Below are positions 46,465-59,150 of a DNA stretch of 64,000 bases, in pieces (the stretch's first letter is position 1; each line of letters starts with the position of its first letter). The notes below the pieces were generated by a model that was not told the DNA's origin, made no database searches, and saw nothing but the letters and a program-made list of their open reading frames with translations. This stretch comes from Chloranthus sessilifolius. Its lineage: Eukaryota > Streptophyta > Magnoliopsida > Chloranthales > Chloranthaceae. The stretch lies in NCBI GenBank assembly GCA_021018995.1, contig CM037587.1, positions 15,377,366 to 15,441,365 of the forward strand, in the 5' to 3' direction. A program made the position numbers and the translations under genes.

Positions 46465-49400
46465 ATGTCGTGGGTAGTGGACCCGACTTATGCCGATCCC
46501 GACACATCCCCACTACACTCTCCAACCCATTCCCATTCGGGGGAAGTCTTTTCCACCATCCCCCTCACCCAATCACCCTTTGTCGTTACCGGCCCGTTTG
46601 GCGCCCCCATTTTCCCAACCACTACCTCTCAAAACATCCAAAGGCCAACCCCAACTCCCCGTCTTTTGCCCAAACCATGCCCATACCAAATCTATCACAT
46701 TTTCCAACCATGTCCATACAAAACCCAAACCCATTCTTCCAATTCACATCTTCCCCCTATAGGCCCGATCCACCCACATTCACATACACCACTTACGCCC
46801 TATCCAACCCCCCACAAATCCCCCCATCTACCCGGGTCATGCCTATTTTCATCGGAGCCATGCCCGGTTTTTCCCAAACACCTACACCTAACCTTTCATC
46901 ATCCCCATACATCCCCCATACCTTCCCCTTTCCTAATGACCCATCTCATCCACCCCATATCCCACTACCACCATGGCCATGCCCGATCATACCGAAGCCA
47001 TGCCCAATTTTTCCTCCACACCCCCCATCTATGTCTCATCACCCCTTAAATCCACCATCCACATCCGATCCCCCCTCCATGACCATGATGGAGCAGATGT
47101 TCCATGCCTACTCCTTATGGAAGGCTTCTCAAAATACCTCTCCTCCACACCCCATGCCCATGAACCCATCCCATACCCTAGCCAATCTCTAGGCCTCACT
47201 CCCCCATGACCCCCATCAACCCCCCATAATCCACACCATCCAAACCCCCATGCCCCAAGGCCCCATGGCCCAACCTCCCACTGCCCATACACCCCAAGGC
47301 CCAATGGCCCAATCTCTAACCTCCCACATGCCCCAAGGCCCATTGGCCCAAACCCCCTTTTTTCACATATCCCAGGGCCCCATGGCGCAATACCCCACCA
47401 CCTAAACCTATCCAGGGCTCATGGCCCAGACCTATCAAGGGCCCATGGCCCAGACCCATCAAGGGCCCATGGCCCAAACCCACTAAGGCCCTATGGATGA
47501 AACCTATCTAGGGCATATGGCCCAGACCCGCCAAGGGCCCATGGCCCAAACCTATCAAGGGCCCATGGCCCAGACCCACCAAAGGGCCCATGGCCCAAAC
47601 CCACAAAGACCCATGGCCTAGACCCACCAGGGCCCATGGCCTAGACCCACCAAGGCCCACTGGGCTAATCCCATCAAGGGCCCATGGCCCAAACCTATCA
47701 AGGGTCCATGGCCCAAATCCATTAGTGGCCCATGGCCCAAAATGACCAAGGCTTCATGGCCCAAACCCAAACCCCACAGTCATACTTTCCACAATACCCC
47801 CAACATTTCACCCAGCCTCCACACCCAGGTCAAACCCTATTCCAAACCCAATTCTCCCATGACCCCAAGGCCATCTCCAAACCTTCCCCCATACCCAATG
47901 GCCCCATCAGACCCTACCTCAAAACCAAAATTCCATCACCCAACAAACCTTTTCTCACCCCCAATGGGCTCACCCAACTCCCACTCATGTCATTCCCATC
48001 CAACCCGTGCAACAATAACAAGAGAATCTCGCCCTTACTGCACATTATGCCGACCAACAGTATGAGGAAGACGAGATTAGGAATAGCGGGGCCTACGCTG
48101 GGGTATTGACCAGCCTTAACCTTCCTCCCATAATTGCCCACCCCTTGGTGGCCCAGAGTGAAGTCCAACTAACGGCTGAAAAATGGGCCCCTGTATCAAA
48201 AGAGTTAGAGTAGCTAAAAGAATAGTTGGACAAAATACAAAAGCAGCTAATGAAAATGGGTGGTGTTGAAATCCAAGCCACGGACTTCACAGATTTATGT
48301 TTGTTCGCTGAGGTCTCCCTGCCCCCCAAATTTAAAATGTTGGCCTTCGACAAATATAATGGCACTGGCAATCCTATTGCTCACCTGAAGTCCTACTGTG
48401 GGGACATGTGCCAATACGGAGGGGATGAAAGACTACTAATAAAAGTCTTTCAGAAGAGTCTGACCGGCCCGGCTTTGAGATGGTTCACATCTTTAGAATC
48501 ATCCATGATAAAAACGTGGAGGGACTTGACGCACCTCTTTCAAGAACAATATATCTACAATACAGACATTGAGCCACGAAAGTTAGACTTGGCCCATTTA
48601 AGATAAAACCAAAATGAGACCTTCAGCGACTACTTAGGACGTTGGAGAGCACTGGCAGCTCAGGTAAGAAATAGGATACTCGACAATGAGCAGATCAAAA
48701 TGATTTTAAAGAATACTCTGCCAGTGATCTCAGATTTTTTGGTGTACCAGCAGCAATCCAGCTTTGCTGATCTGGTGAGAAATGCTAACCGTTGTGAGGA
48801 TGCCATCAGGGAGGGCCGTCTAAATAAGAACATGCCAAGTGGATCCAGTGGGGTTAGGATATTTTTAGAGCAAAGAACTGAGAAGAGGACAGGGGCCAAT
48901 GTTCAAAACATTACCAATACCAAGCCCAATAATAATACAACCCCATTTCAATTTCAAGCAACCCCGCTAGCACAAGTTAGAACTGAGCAGATGCAGAGAG
49001 TAGGGAATGGGCAAGGAATATAAATGACTCTAGAACAGAGAAGAGCCTGCTATGATCGAGTGTTCACACCTCTGGGGCAATCTTTGAGTGCACTTTTGCC
49101 CTTATTAGTGGAAAAAGGGTTAGTCAGTATTCGTCAACCGTAACCTCCTCCTCATCTGATCTCAAGAAACTATGACCCGAATACCCATTGTAATCAGGGT
49201 CCGGGTCACTCGACCGATTGCTGCTTCCCCTTGAAGCACGCAGTCCAAGATTTGATTGACGCCGAAAAAATAATTCCACTAGCACCTTCTCTAGCAAACC
49301 AGCACGCAAACATCCCTCAAGTGCCATTACCCCTACATCCTACTGGAGGAGCAGGTCTTAGAGCCACCATCGGGAAGATAGAAAGTGAAGAGGAGTTTGA

Positions 49401-49733
49401 GTTTGACCCATCCAATTACATTAATAATCGGGAGAGTTATGTGGCACCGTTGTCAAGGAATATTGAAGAAAGGAACATCGGGGTAATTGAACCGCTAAAT
49501 TTGTCAGATTATTTCCCCAACCCGACTCCGCAAATTGAACCCTTAGATCTGAGGGCATACTTTCCATCACCCATTCCCATCAATTATATACATATTAATG
49601 CATACCAACCATACACCACAACTCCCATCAATTACCCAATGAACCAACATGCCCCCAATCCTCCACCGCCAATGAACTACGAATGGCTTGTGCCCACCCC
49701 ATTACCCCCAGTCCAACCACCCGCAAGCGCTGC
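46465..49733 (+). pseudogene. gag region of the Tat-like element, N-terminal part (fossil)
   Basis: 46465-47200 encodes a long Pro/His/Ser-rich stretch, and a minisatellite-coded repeat follows (47240-47765). The gag core lies at 48226-49020: FDKYNGTGNPIAHLKSYC, GPALRWFTSL, WRDLTHLFQEQYIYN, ETFSDYLGRWRALAAQV. A second proline-rich part follows to 49733, where the solo-LTR-like insertion begins. It is broken in several places. Confidence 0.75.
47240..47765 (+). repeat. 24-bp minisatellite in gag (QGPMAQTH units)
   Basis: About 18-20 units of CAAGGGCCCATGGCCCAGAC plus four bases (CCAT/CYAT), in-frame for eight residues QGPMAQT(H/Y). Copies around 47430-47720 are the most regular; those before 47400 are diverged. 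Confidence 0.9.
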
Positions 49734-52197
49734 TGTTGGTCTATTTTGAGTGCTTGCTACTGACTTTATTAAAGACAGTGATAAGAATGGGGTAAATGAA
49801 AAATGAGTGAAAGGTAAAGTGATGATTACGGAGCAGCAAGCCTAAAATATGCACAGTCCTGCAAGATACAGGGCCTGTTGTAGCAAGTTTTGATAAGTAA
49901 GAGTTTGTCCCACAGGGAAGTTGATCTAAATCTCCAAGGGAGCTATCCTTAGTAGGCTCTCCAGATCTGACTACAGATCTGGCAATCCTAAATGGAAGGG
50001 GATTTAGGGTCACTATAATCTAAATTTTAAGGTATCCTAATGTCTAAACTATATGAAGGGTTAAGAAAACGAATGGAGTGTGAGAAAATAAATATCAAAG
50101 GGTGAGAAGTATGTTATTAGGTACATATCTGATGGGGTCTTGTAACTCAGACTCAGATCTGTTGCTATAGAAATCCTGTCCAATGGCTACATTATCACCA
50201 AAGAGGAGAAAGAATCTAACTCACTCCTATGCCATGATCCAATCCCTTAAGGCTATAACCTGTCCACTCAAATGGTCACAGACTATCCAATAGGAGAACC
50301 ACAATCCAGAGATGAGTCAGAACAAGTTTACCATTGTAGGCACTACTTCATCCAGGCTACAAGCTCAAGAATCCATAGGAACCTCATCCTCTGAAGTTCT
50401 GTGTGTGGGGCTAGGCCTACAAAGTGCACGAGCCTGGACACACAGGACCGGCAAAAGTTTGAGTATTAGCTTTTAAGCATGGCTGTTTACTGCTTTAGAA
50501 AGACTACAGTGATCCACTCACAAGCCTACAATCTCTACAGCCAACTCAGATCTGTAATCTGATGGTGGATCTATTCAACTATAGGGGAGCCTGTCACTGC
50601 ACAATCTCTCACAAGGCTACAAGCACAAGTGCAGAGAAGAAGAATCTATCTTAGTTCCATGAATTGGCCTCACCCTAGGGCTATAATCTGTCCACTTGAA
50701 TGATCACAGACTATCCATAGAGGCTATCCTCCTCACAAAGGTCTAAGACAGAACAAGAACATTGCTGCCGCCACCATGTTCACAAGGCTACAAGCACAAG
50801 TTCCCATGGGGATTCAGATTTAGTGGGTCCTGTGGTGGGGGAAGGCTTGCAAAGTGCCTAACCTGGACACACAGGTCACTTAGATCTAAATAGTACCTTA
50901 GAAGCAATCCTCCATTGCTTATAAAACAACTTAGCAATGGAGGATCTCAAGGTAGCAGCCTTGTACAGCACAACTCACAATAAAAACAACATTCCATACA
51001 TGCAACAGATCCTATTACAAAAAACTCTATTAACATCTATACCAGATAATCATACAAAAGGCATAGCTAGCAAGTGCTGGACTATGGAGAGATGGAAAAA
51101 GAAAACTCCTAAATCCTAACCTTAGCGTACTGTAATTCTACAGTTGGTTTTTGGAGAAGAAGCACGAAGTTAAGTCCCAAGAGATCTCCCCTAAACCTAA
51201 GCTAGGCTTAGGCTTATATAGCAGTCGACTTCCCCTCCGATTAGGGTTAGGAAAATCCTAATTTATCAATGTAATTGCGGCCCATTCCTCTCCCTTGGAT
51301 GCCTCGAGGCCTGTGCACGGAGATTAGAGCATTGGAGTGCGTACCCTAATTGTTGGAGATCCCCAGATTGCCCTTACATAAGTGGGGAGAAGTTTAAAAT
51401 CTGAGCCACACTGGATAGAAATGATTTCAGATCTTTCTGCGTGGTAGAATTGGCGTCGCAGGGTTAGATTGACTTGAGGTTCATGCAGTCGCGGGATTGG
51501 CATTTTAGTCATCGCGGAATACAAATAGCTATCGCGAGATTGCTCTTTCAGCTTTGAATGGCACGGGGATTGCTCGCGCGGTTCGTCCCTTGGTGAATCT
51601 CGTGCGATGATCCTCATAAGAAGCGATGTTCATGAGTTTCGTGGTCGCGAGCATTTCTCGAAGGTCTCAGATCTCGCGCCATCGCGCCACAACGCGTGCG
51701 TGAATACCGCTTTCTCTCGAGTGAGTCGGTGCTTAACGATTCTTCTTTTGAGTCATGGAGATCGCTAGAATGCTTTAGACTGGGCCTCGCGAGGGCTTCG
51801 CAAAGTCTACTTTTCAATTCTTTCTGGTACCAAACCATGCGAGAATGGCGCGCAGACTGCGCGACCAATTGTAGTGCTTCCTCCAGAAGCCCGCGACAAG
51901 TGCGCGAAGGCATTATCTCTGGTTCAATTGAACCCTGCGATATTTACGCGAGACATCCTTCTTGGTTTATTTCTGCTTTGATGTGCCTATGCTTCAGCCA
52001 ACTCTCTGTCTGGATTCATCCTTCATTCTGTTAAGGTAGTTGTGGGGCAACAGTGAGCTTCTTGGCACGGTTAGGGATTTATTGGCAGCTGCTGCTTATT
52101 ACCTATAGAATAAACTCAAAACACATTTATTAAATGATTAAGGGCCTAACAGAGATTAAGTTAAGGGATGAAAAGTGGTACTTTTTAGGTCTTAACA
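49734..52197 (-). mobile_element. solo-LTR-like insertion, 2.46 kb
   Basis: Ends TGTTGGTC and CTTAACA with a perfect 5-bp duplication gctgc (49729-49733 / 52198-52202); the gag reading continues on both sides. On the minus strand it has a U3-like part with many TCGCGA-type motifs (51960-51420), a TATA-like CTATATAAGCC (about 51220), a leader, and a U5-like part with two related units (about 50650-50720 and 50240-50310) containing AGTGGACAGGTTATAGCC formulas. No internal domain, primer site or second LTR was found, so a solo LTR is the simplest reading. Confidence 0.75.
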
Positions 52198-52202
52198 GCT
52201 GC

Positions 52203-53520
52203 CACTCCCGTCAATCACCTAATGGTCCATAAAACCCTCGATCCCCCATCACCTATCAGCTACCAATGGCCTACCTCCACCCCTTTTCCCCTAGTACCAC
52301 CACCTTTAAGCTTCACCACCCCCATATGGCCCCATTTTTCCACCCAACCCGCTACCACCAAAATAAACTAAGTGTTTCCCACACCTCCTTAGCCCGCAGT
52401 GCAAGTGCCTCCAATACAAGCAACCACACCTTTTCAGCTCTCAAGACTAACCTATGACCCTCATCAGGTTCCTCTGAGTTATGAGCAAACAGATATCAAT
52501 GTCGGCGGTAGCAGAGAAGGAGCCGTGAACTTTGTCACATGGTCGGGGAGGATATCAAAACAGCTAGAAGCACCAGTAGCAGCACAAGCCCAACATGAGG
52601 AGAAGAAAGATAGTGCTGTGAACCCCTTCGAAAAAATGAGTCGGGAACATATACTAGAGACTCAGCTGAGAAGAATGCCTGTCCATATAATCATCTGGGA
52701 TCTGTTGATGACGTCCCCACTCCATTTTCAAGCGTTAATGGGGGCGTTAAAAAATGCGCATGTGTCACTCTAGGTCAGCCTAGATGAAGTCGGGCAGACA
52801 ATTGGGCAAGTAATGGCTCTAAATGCCATCTCGTTCTTTGATGATGATCTACTTGAGGAAGGATGTAGCCATTCAAAATCCTTAAACATAACCGTCAAGT
52901 CTGGAAATATGGTCATTCCCCTGGTTTTGATTAATAATGGGTCGGCGTTGAATATATGCCCACTAAGAATAGCCACCAAGATTGGGGTGGACCCATGCAT
53001 GTTAAGACCCACGAGAACCAGCACCCGAGGTTTTGACAACACTAGAAGAGAGATAATGGGAGAAGTTGATCTTGAGCTAATGATTGGTCCAACGACCTTT
53101 TCCATTTTGTTTTAAGTAATGGACACCAAGTCCTCATTTAATCTGTTGTTGGGACACCTGTGGTTGCATGAGGTTGGAGCAATCCCCTCCACACTACACC
53201 AGAAATTTCAAATTTGCATCTGGGCACATGATTATCACGATCATCGATGAGGGACACAGTGAGAAAGAAAATGCTGCCAATAGCATCGAAAAACTCAATA
53301 TGTTGGATGTGTTGCACACCGCTGAGGACATCGACCTCCACAATTTTGAATATGAGGTATCAGCAATACTCCCTGAGCCCATTGAGGGCATCATTCCTAA
53401 AATCGAAGGCAAAATGGTAGCAGCGGTGGCTATACTCCAAAAGTGGGGCTATCAGAAAGGCCGGGGGCTCGGGCCTAGACTGCAGGGCAGAAGAGAGCCA
53501 GTCGTTGTCAAGGGATAGAA
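52203..53520 (+). pseudogene. gag end, protease and G-patch of the Tat-like element (fossil)
   Basis: Gag continues from 52203. 52813-53115 is the retropepsin-type protease region (SLNITVKSGNMVIPLVLINNGSALN with spacing LCPLRIATKIGV-like). 53412-53500 is a G-patch-like motif (LQKWGYQKGRGLGPRLQGRREP). G-patch modules bind nucleic acid and helicases in other proteins. The region is broken in places. Confidence 0.7.
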
Positions 53521-55730
53521 TGTAATATTTGGGCTAGGTTACAAGCCCACGGAGGAAGAGGTCCGAGAGGCCAAAGAGAAAGCTAGAGTCGTTGCAGCTG
53601 CAAGAACTCAAGGAATCAACATTGAAGAGAAACCTCACCCTAGGCCGCACATTAGGGAATCCTTTGTCAGTGCTGGGGTCGTAAAAATCGATCGAAATGG
53701 GGTAACCCATTTGACCCCACATAAACCCATAGCCCCTGTCCATCCCACCAATCCCTAGATTTCCCTTCCCAGCCTGAAAATAGATTTGGCTGCGTTGTCC
53801 CTCTTCGAGGAACGACAACCAGTACTTGAACAAACACCCCCTGCGGTAAATCGCCACAAAATGGTATTAACGTTTAAGGGAATCATCTCGGATGAAATGG
53901 GGATCAATATGATGGAGGCTGACTCTAATAAGCCATATCAGTTAGCACCCTCCATCCCAACAGGTAAAGGAGAGACCCCTCAGGTACGCAACTGGGCATC
54001 TTTGCCCCAAACTCTGGAAGCAGGGAGTAGCCTAAAGTTTGGCACCTATTTTCCAAAAAAAAATAACCTATAAAAAGTGAGATAAACCCTTGGCAGACAA
54101 TACCTTGTATGTACACAAACTCGCATTGCCAAGGGTCCGTCTCCGAAGAAAACAAAAATCTCAAAAACATTGAAAAAATATAAAATTCTAAAAACATCGA
54201 AAAAATACAACGTCTAAAAATATCATCATTTGAAATTCTAGAAAAAATCCCACAAAAGGATGCCTTAATCGAAATACCTGTCTTACGTAAAATCGACTCC
54301 TTCCCTATAGAAATACAAGAAGAGGTAGGAGTTGCGAGTCTGCATGAGGACAATCCTTTGGAGGAGCTCCCCAATGAGCTCCTCGACCGATTCACCGACT
54401 TTGAGCACGGCCCTACCCCCATTGTCGAGAAGACTGAAGACGTCAATTTAGGGACTGAGGAGATTCCCAGAATTACCAAGATCGGAATGTCACTATCTCC
54501 TGAAGAAAGGAAAAGCATGATCGACTTCCTTCGATCATATCAAGATATTTTTGCCTGATCATACGAGGACATGCTTAGTTTGGACACCGATTTGGTCGAG
54601 CATGAGTTGCCTCTCTACCCTGATATGAAGCCGGTTAAGCAGAAGCTGAGATGTCTCCGACCCGAGTGGATGTTGAAAGTCAAAGATGAAGTCTTCAAGC
54701 AGTATGATGCAGGGTTTCTCATGGTATCTAAATACTCGCAGTGGCTAGCCAATATCGTGCCTGTACTAAAGAAAGATGGAAAGGTCCACATGTGCATCGA
54801 TTTCCACAATTTAAATAGAGCGAGCTCGAAGGACGATTTCCCACTACCACACATTGACATCTTGGTTGATAACACTGCTAAGCACGGGATGCTTTCATTT
54901 ATGGATGGATTCTCAGGATACAACCAAATAAAAATGGCAGAGGTCGATCGGGAGAAGACTGCATCCATCACTCCTTTGGGAACCCTCTGCTATAAAGTCA
55001 TGCCGTTTAGGCTAAAGAATGCTGGTGCAACATACCAAAGAGCTATGACTGTACTGTTTCATGACATGATGCACCAAGAAATTGAAGTATATATTGATGA
55101 TATGATAGCCAAGTCATTAGAGCGAAGCGACCACTTGGTAAACCTCCAGAAGTTGAGAGGCTGAGAAAGTATAGGTTATGTCTGAATCCACAGAAGTGCG
55201 CTTTTGGTGCTATGTCCAGAAAATTGTTAGGATTCATCGTCAGCAGGAGAGGGATCGAGGTCGACTCAGTCAAGGTCAAAGCTATCATAGAAATGCCACC
55301 ACCATCTACTGAGAAAGAAGTTAGATCTTAGGCAGAATAGAGTATATCAGTCGGTTCATTACACATCTAACGCCCATTTGCATGTTGATCTTCAAGCTAT
55401 TGAGGAAGAACTCGCCTGTTGAATGGAATGATGATTGTCAGGCAGCATTCGATAAGATTAAAAGCTACCTCCTTAACCCACCTGTGTTGGTACCACCTGA
55501 GCTAGGGAGACCACTCTTAATGTATCTCTCCATGATGAAAGTCTCGATGGAATGTGTCTTAGGTTAGCATGACAAGACAGGGAGAAGAGAGCAGGCCATT
55601 TACTATCTGAGCAAGAAGTTTACTGATTATGAAATGTGCTATTCTCATCTAGAGAAAGCATGCCTGGCTCTTGTCTGGGCCACTCAGAGGCTCCGCCATT
55701 ACTTACTATCTTAAGCCATTCTACTTTTGG
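53521..55730 (+). pseudogene. reverse transcriptase and gypsy RNase H of the Tat-like element (fossil)
   Basis: A linker runs to about 54350. The RT core at 54571-55160 shows VKQKLRCLRPEW, WLANIVPVLKKDGKVHMCIDFHNLN, SFMDGFSGYNQIKMA, PFRLKNAGATYQRAM and the catalytic VYIDDM. RNase H follows (about 55420-55720): W(N)DDCQAAFDKIKSYL, IYYLSKKFTDYEMCYSHLEKACLALVWA. It is broken in several places. Confidence 0.85.
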
Positions 55731-55959
55731 CCCGAATGGACCCATTGAAATACTTGCTCGAGAAGCCAGCTCTCACTGGGCGAACCGCACGATGGTAGCT
55801 TTTGTTATCCGAGTTTGACATCATGTACGTCACTCAAAGTCAATTAAAGGGTAGGCACTCGCCTATCATCTTGCTGACAATCCTTTGCCATATTATGAAC
55901 CTTTGAGAACTGAGTTTTCCGATGAGGACATCCTTTTCATGACGGAAGATGATACTGAA

Positions 55960-56280
55960 GAAGCAGAAGAATCATGGGTAATGCACTTTGATGGGGTAAC
56001 TAATGCAGAAGGTCAGGGAGTTGGTGCCATTCTGATTTCACCGAAAGGATCCCATATACCAGTCTTTATCAAGCTCAACTTCTCTTGCACTAACAATATG
56101 GCTGAGTACGAGGCTTGTGCTGTGGGTCTGCAGGCGGCTCTCGATCTGAATGTAACTCACCTCTGAGTTTTTGGCGATTCACAGTTAATCATATGTCAGA
56201 CGAATGGTTACTGGAAGATGAAAGACGAGAAATTGATCCCCTATCATGAACACCTCGAGGATCTGATAGCTTGCTTCTAA
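55960..56280 (+). pseudogene. second RNase H of the Tat-like element (fossil)
   Basis: SWVMHFDGVTNAEGQGVGAILISP and NNMAEYEACAVGLQAALDLN are the first and second catalytic blocks of an RNase H of the type present as an additional domain only in Tat-lineage plant gypsy elements. A VFGDSQLII block follows at about 56166. Confidence 0.75.
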
Positions 56281-57640
56281 GACGTGACATTCTCATATGT
56301 CCCCCGGATAAGAAATCGCTTTGTCGATGCGCTAGCAACTTTGGCGTCAATGATAGAAATCTCGTACGGTGCAGAGATGAAGCCGATCATGATCGAGCAG
56401 AGGAATGAGCTGGCCTTCTGCCTTCAGATTGAGGAACCTACAAAGCTTGATAATGAGCCCCTTTGGTTCTCAGATATCAAGAATTTCCTCGAGACACTAA
56501 CCTTCCCTGAGGGTACATCCAAGACAGATCGGCGAACCATTCAACGTCTAGCCGCAGGCTATGTCATTTACGTGGAGTGCCTTTACAAGCGATCCTATAA
56601 TAACATCTTGCTCAAGTGCCTTACAGAAAGTGAAGCAACCAATATCATGAAGGAGATCCATGAAGGAGTATGAGGAGCCCATGTCAGCGGTCACATGCTT
56701 GCTAAGAAAATTTTGCGACAGGGATACTTTTGGACCACTATGGAATCAGATTGCTATAAACATGTTCAGAAATGCTACAAGTGTCAGGAACACTCCAGTC
56801 TGATACACACTCCTGTCATCGATCTTTACTGCATGACCATGCCTTGGCCATTTGCTACCTGGGGCCATGACATCGTCAGAATGATTAATCTAAAAGCATC
56901 GAATGGACATCAGTTTATCCTCGTTTCCATTGAATACTTTCTAAGTGGGTAGAAGCGGCGTCATATGCCAATATCACGGCCGATTACGTTGAGAAGTTTC
57001 TCAAGAATAATATTGTGTGCCGATTTGGAGTATCAAAAGATATCATCACAAACAATGACACAAACTTTGCAAATAAGCGCATCTAATCCTTCTGCGAGCA
57101 ATATAAGATAAAACACCATTGCTCGTCACCTTATCGGCCTCAAACTAATAGAGTCGTGGAAGCTGCGAACAAGACGGTCATCTGCATCCTCGAGAAAATG
57201 GTCGTCACCTATCGAGATTGAAGCGAGATGCTGCCATTTGCTTTGTGGGCTTATAGAACATCAATCCATACCGCTACAGGGGCAACACCATTCTCCCTTG
57301 TTTATGGAACTGAGGTCGTCCTACCGGTTGAGGTTGAAGTACCCTCTCTCCGAATCCTCATGGAATCACTTGAAGCAGAAAGAGAGAGATCCTGCTTTGA
57401 CCAGTTGAACTAACTGGACGAGAAGAGACTCCTAGCCTTGTGTCATACTCAAGTTTACCAGGGGCGAATCGTACGCACTTACAATAAATGTGTTCGCGGT
57501 CGAGATCTAAAGGTAGGAGACACTGTGTTGAAGAAGATCTTCCCATCCCTCCACGCCGATCCGAGAGGAAAGTTCAAGCCAAACTGGGAAGGACCTTACG
57601 TCATTCGAGAAGTGCTACCATGATACGCCATCCGCCTCGC
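56281..57640 (+). pseudogene. integrase of the Tat-like element (fossil)
   Basis: H2C2 zinc-binding part (GHMLAKKILRQGYFWTTM...CYKCQEHS, about 56690-56800), the rve core ([64 protein letters not shown], to about 57330) and a C-terminal DPRGKFKPNWEGPYVIREVLP block (57560-57620). It is broken in a few places. Confidence 0.85.
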
Positions 57641-57719
57641 CACCATGGACAGAGATAATCTTCCTGAGCCCATCAATGCTGGATACGTCCGATGGTTCTA
57701 CTCTTAGTCTATTACGAAA

Positions 57720-58268
57720 AGGTAAGTATTGGTAAAATAGATACGTGACTCCTTAAGAACCACCCAAAAGAGGCCATCATTTCAAACATAGTGGCAAAAA
57801 AGCATCCCTAAAAATGATGATATCCTTTGCTACCCCATTTGAGCCTGGGCCTTTCTTTTAATAACCCCCTTTCCAAAAAAAATGTGTGTGTACATGTACA
57901 AAAAAGGGAAGTAAAGTTACCATCAAAATTCAAAAAAATCGAAAAAGCAAAACCTCAAAAAAGAGTTTGCCTGAAATAAGATAAAGAAAAAGAAAAAAAA
58001 TAAATCATGGGGCATATACAGTAAAATCCCCAAGGAAGGAAGTATGTTAAAAAAATTGAAGCCGTATTAAGGAAACTCTTTTAGCCTAGCATACCTTCAA
58101 ATCCTAACCTAACCCATGGCCAAGCTATACCCTGAAGAAAGCCCTCTTTCTAGGTCAAGCAGTCATAATATCTGTTAAGTTAACACGAGCCGAGTTGTAA
58201 GACGACACCAGAGCCCCATCCGGCCAGCTATGACAGAATCAACGTCTATGTCTTGACTTTTAAAAAAG

Positions 58269-58313
<45 letters not shown>

Positions 58314-59150
58314 AGATAAAAAAAGAAGAAAAAATAAAATAAAAATACAACCTCAAAGCAAGATGGACATGGTGAAAACCCGAAAGGGCACTACGGGTAA
58401 AAAACAATGAGTTTGTGTGGACCAGGTGAAAACCCGAAAGGGTGCTTGAGGTAAGAGAGCTAAACCCATGGACGTGGTGAAAACCTGAAAGGGCGCCACG
58501 GGTAAAAAAGGAAATAAATAAATAAAAAGAAGAAAAGAAAAGAAAAAAAGAGAGAGAAAAGAAAGGTTTGCACTGATTGAGAGGATTGATGTGTGAGGAG
58601 CCCTCTTGGTTACTCTCTTCAATACCTTTTTTTTCGGTTGGGCCACTCATGTTAGTTCAGGATGAGTCCCGACTGGTATTGTCTTTGTGAAACTGCGACT
58701 CAAGGTAAGGAGAAAGGTTTGACTAAATCCAAAGGGATTGACATTTCGGCCTTGGTAAAACTGTTGAAACTCTCTCAGAATCAACCATTCAAAGAGGGGT
58801 TCGACCATGCTCAAAAGAGGACCCAGGTTTTCACAAGGTTTCACCCAGTGATTAAGGCACCACACCCAAGAAAAAATGCATAAAACAAAAGACAGAAAAG
58901 TCTATGTAGATGTATATAATAAACTGCCTTTCTTTTATAAAATGCACCGCTTGCACCACATCCCAAAAAATAGCCGGTGTGATGACTGGTTTTCTTTCTT
59001 TTCCCATTTTTTTTACAAAAAGAGAACAAAAACATAATTAAAATATGTATACTAAAAAATGTGTGTATCTGGAGAGGGGTTCTTTATGCCCCTTTTATGT
59101 ATTTGATATGTGCAAAAAGTTATGTGTGCAGGAAGGAGTTAGCGGCCTAG
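57720..59150 (+). other. non-coding 3' part of the Tat-like element with short repeats
   Basis: Contains an (AT)n run (58268-58311) and three copies of GGTGAAAACCCGAAAGGGC at 58371, 58425 and 58475, a motif familiar from the 3' non-coding part of plant gypsy elements. No sense-strand gene seen. Confidence 0.6.

Noticed and set aside
46465-47209. Overlapping open frames in two or three phases, all proline-rich
   Set aside because: The CCC/CCA-rich composition keeps several frames open at once. Only the frame consistent with the gag layout is considered; the others are compositional shadows.
51324-52034. Open frames inside the 49734-52197 insertion
   Set aside because: They coincide with the TCGCGA motif array of the U3-like part, show no domain and exist in several frames.
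58246-58650. Minus-strand ORF of 134 residues across the (AT)n run
   Set aside because: Low-complexity translation of microsatellite and A-rich sequence.
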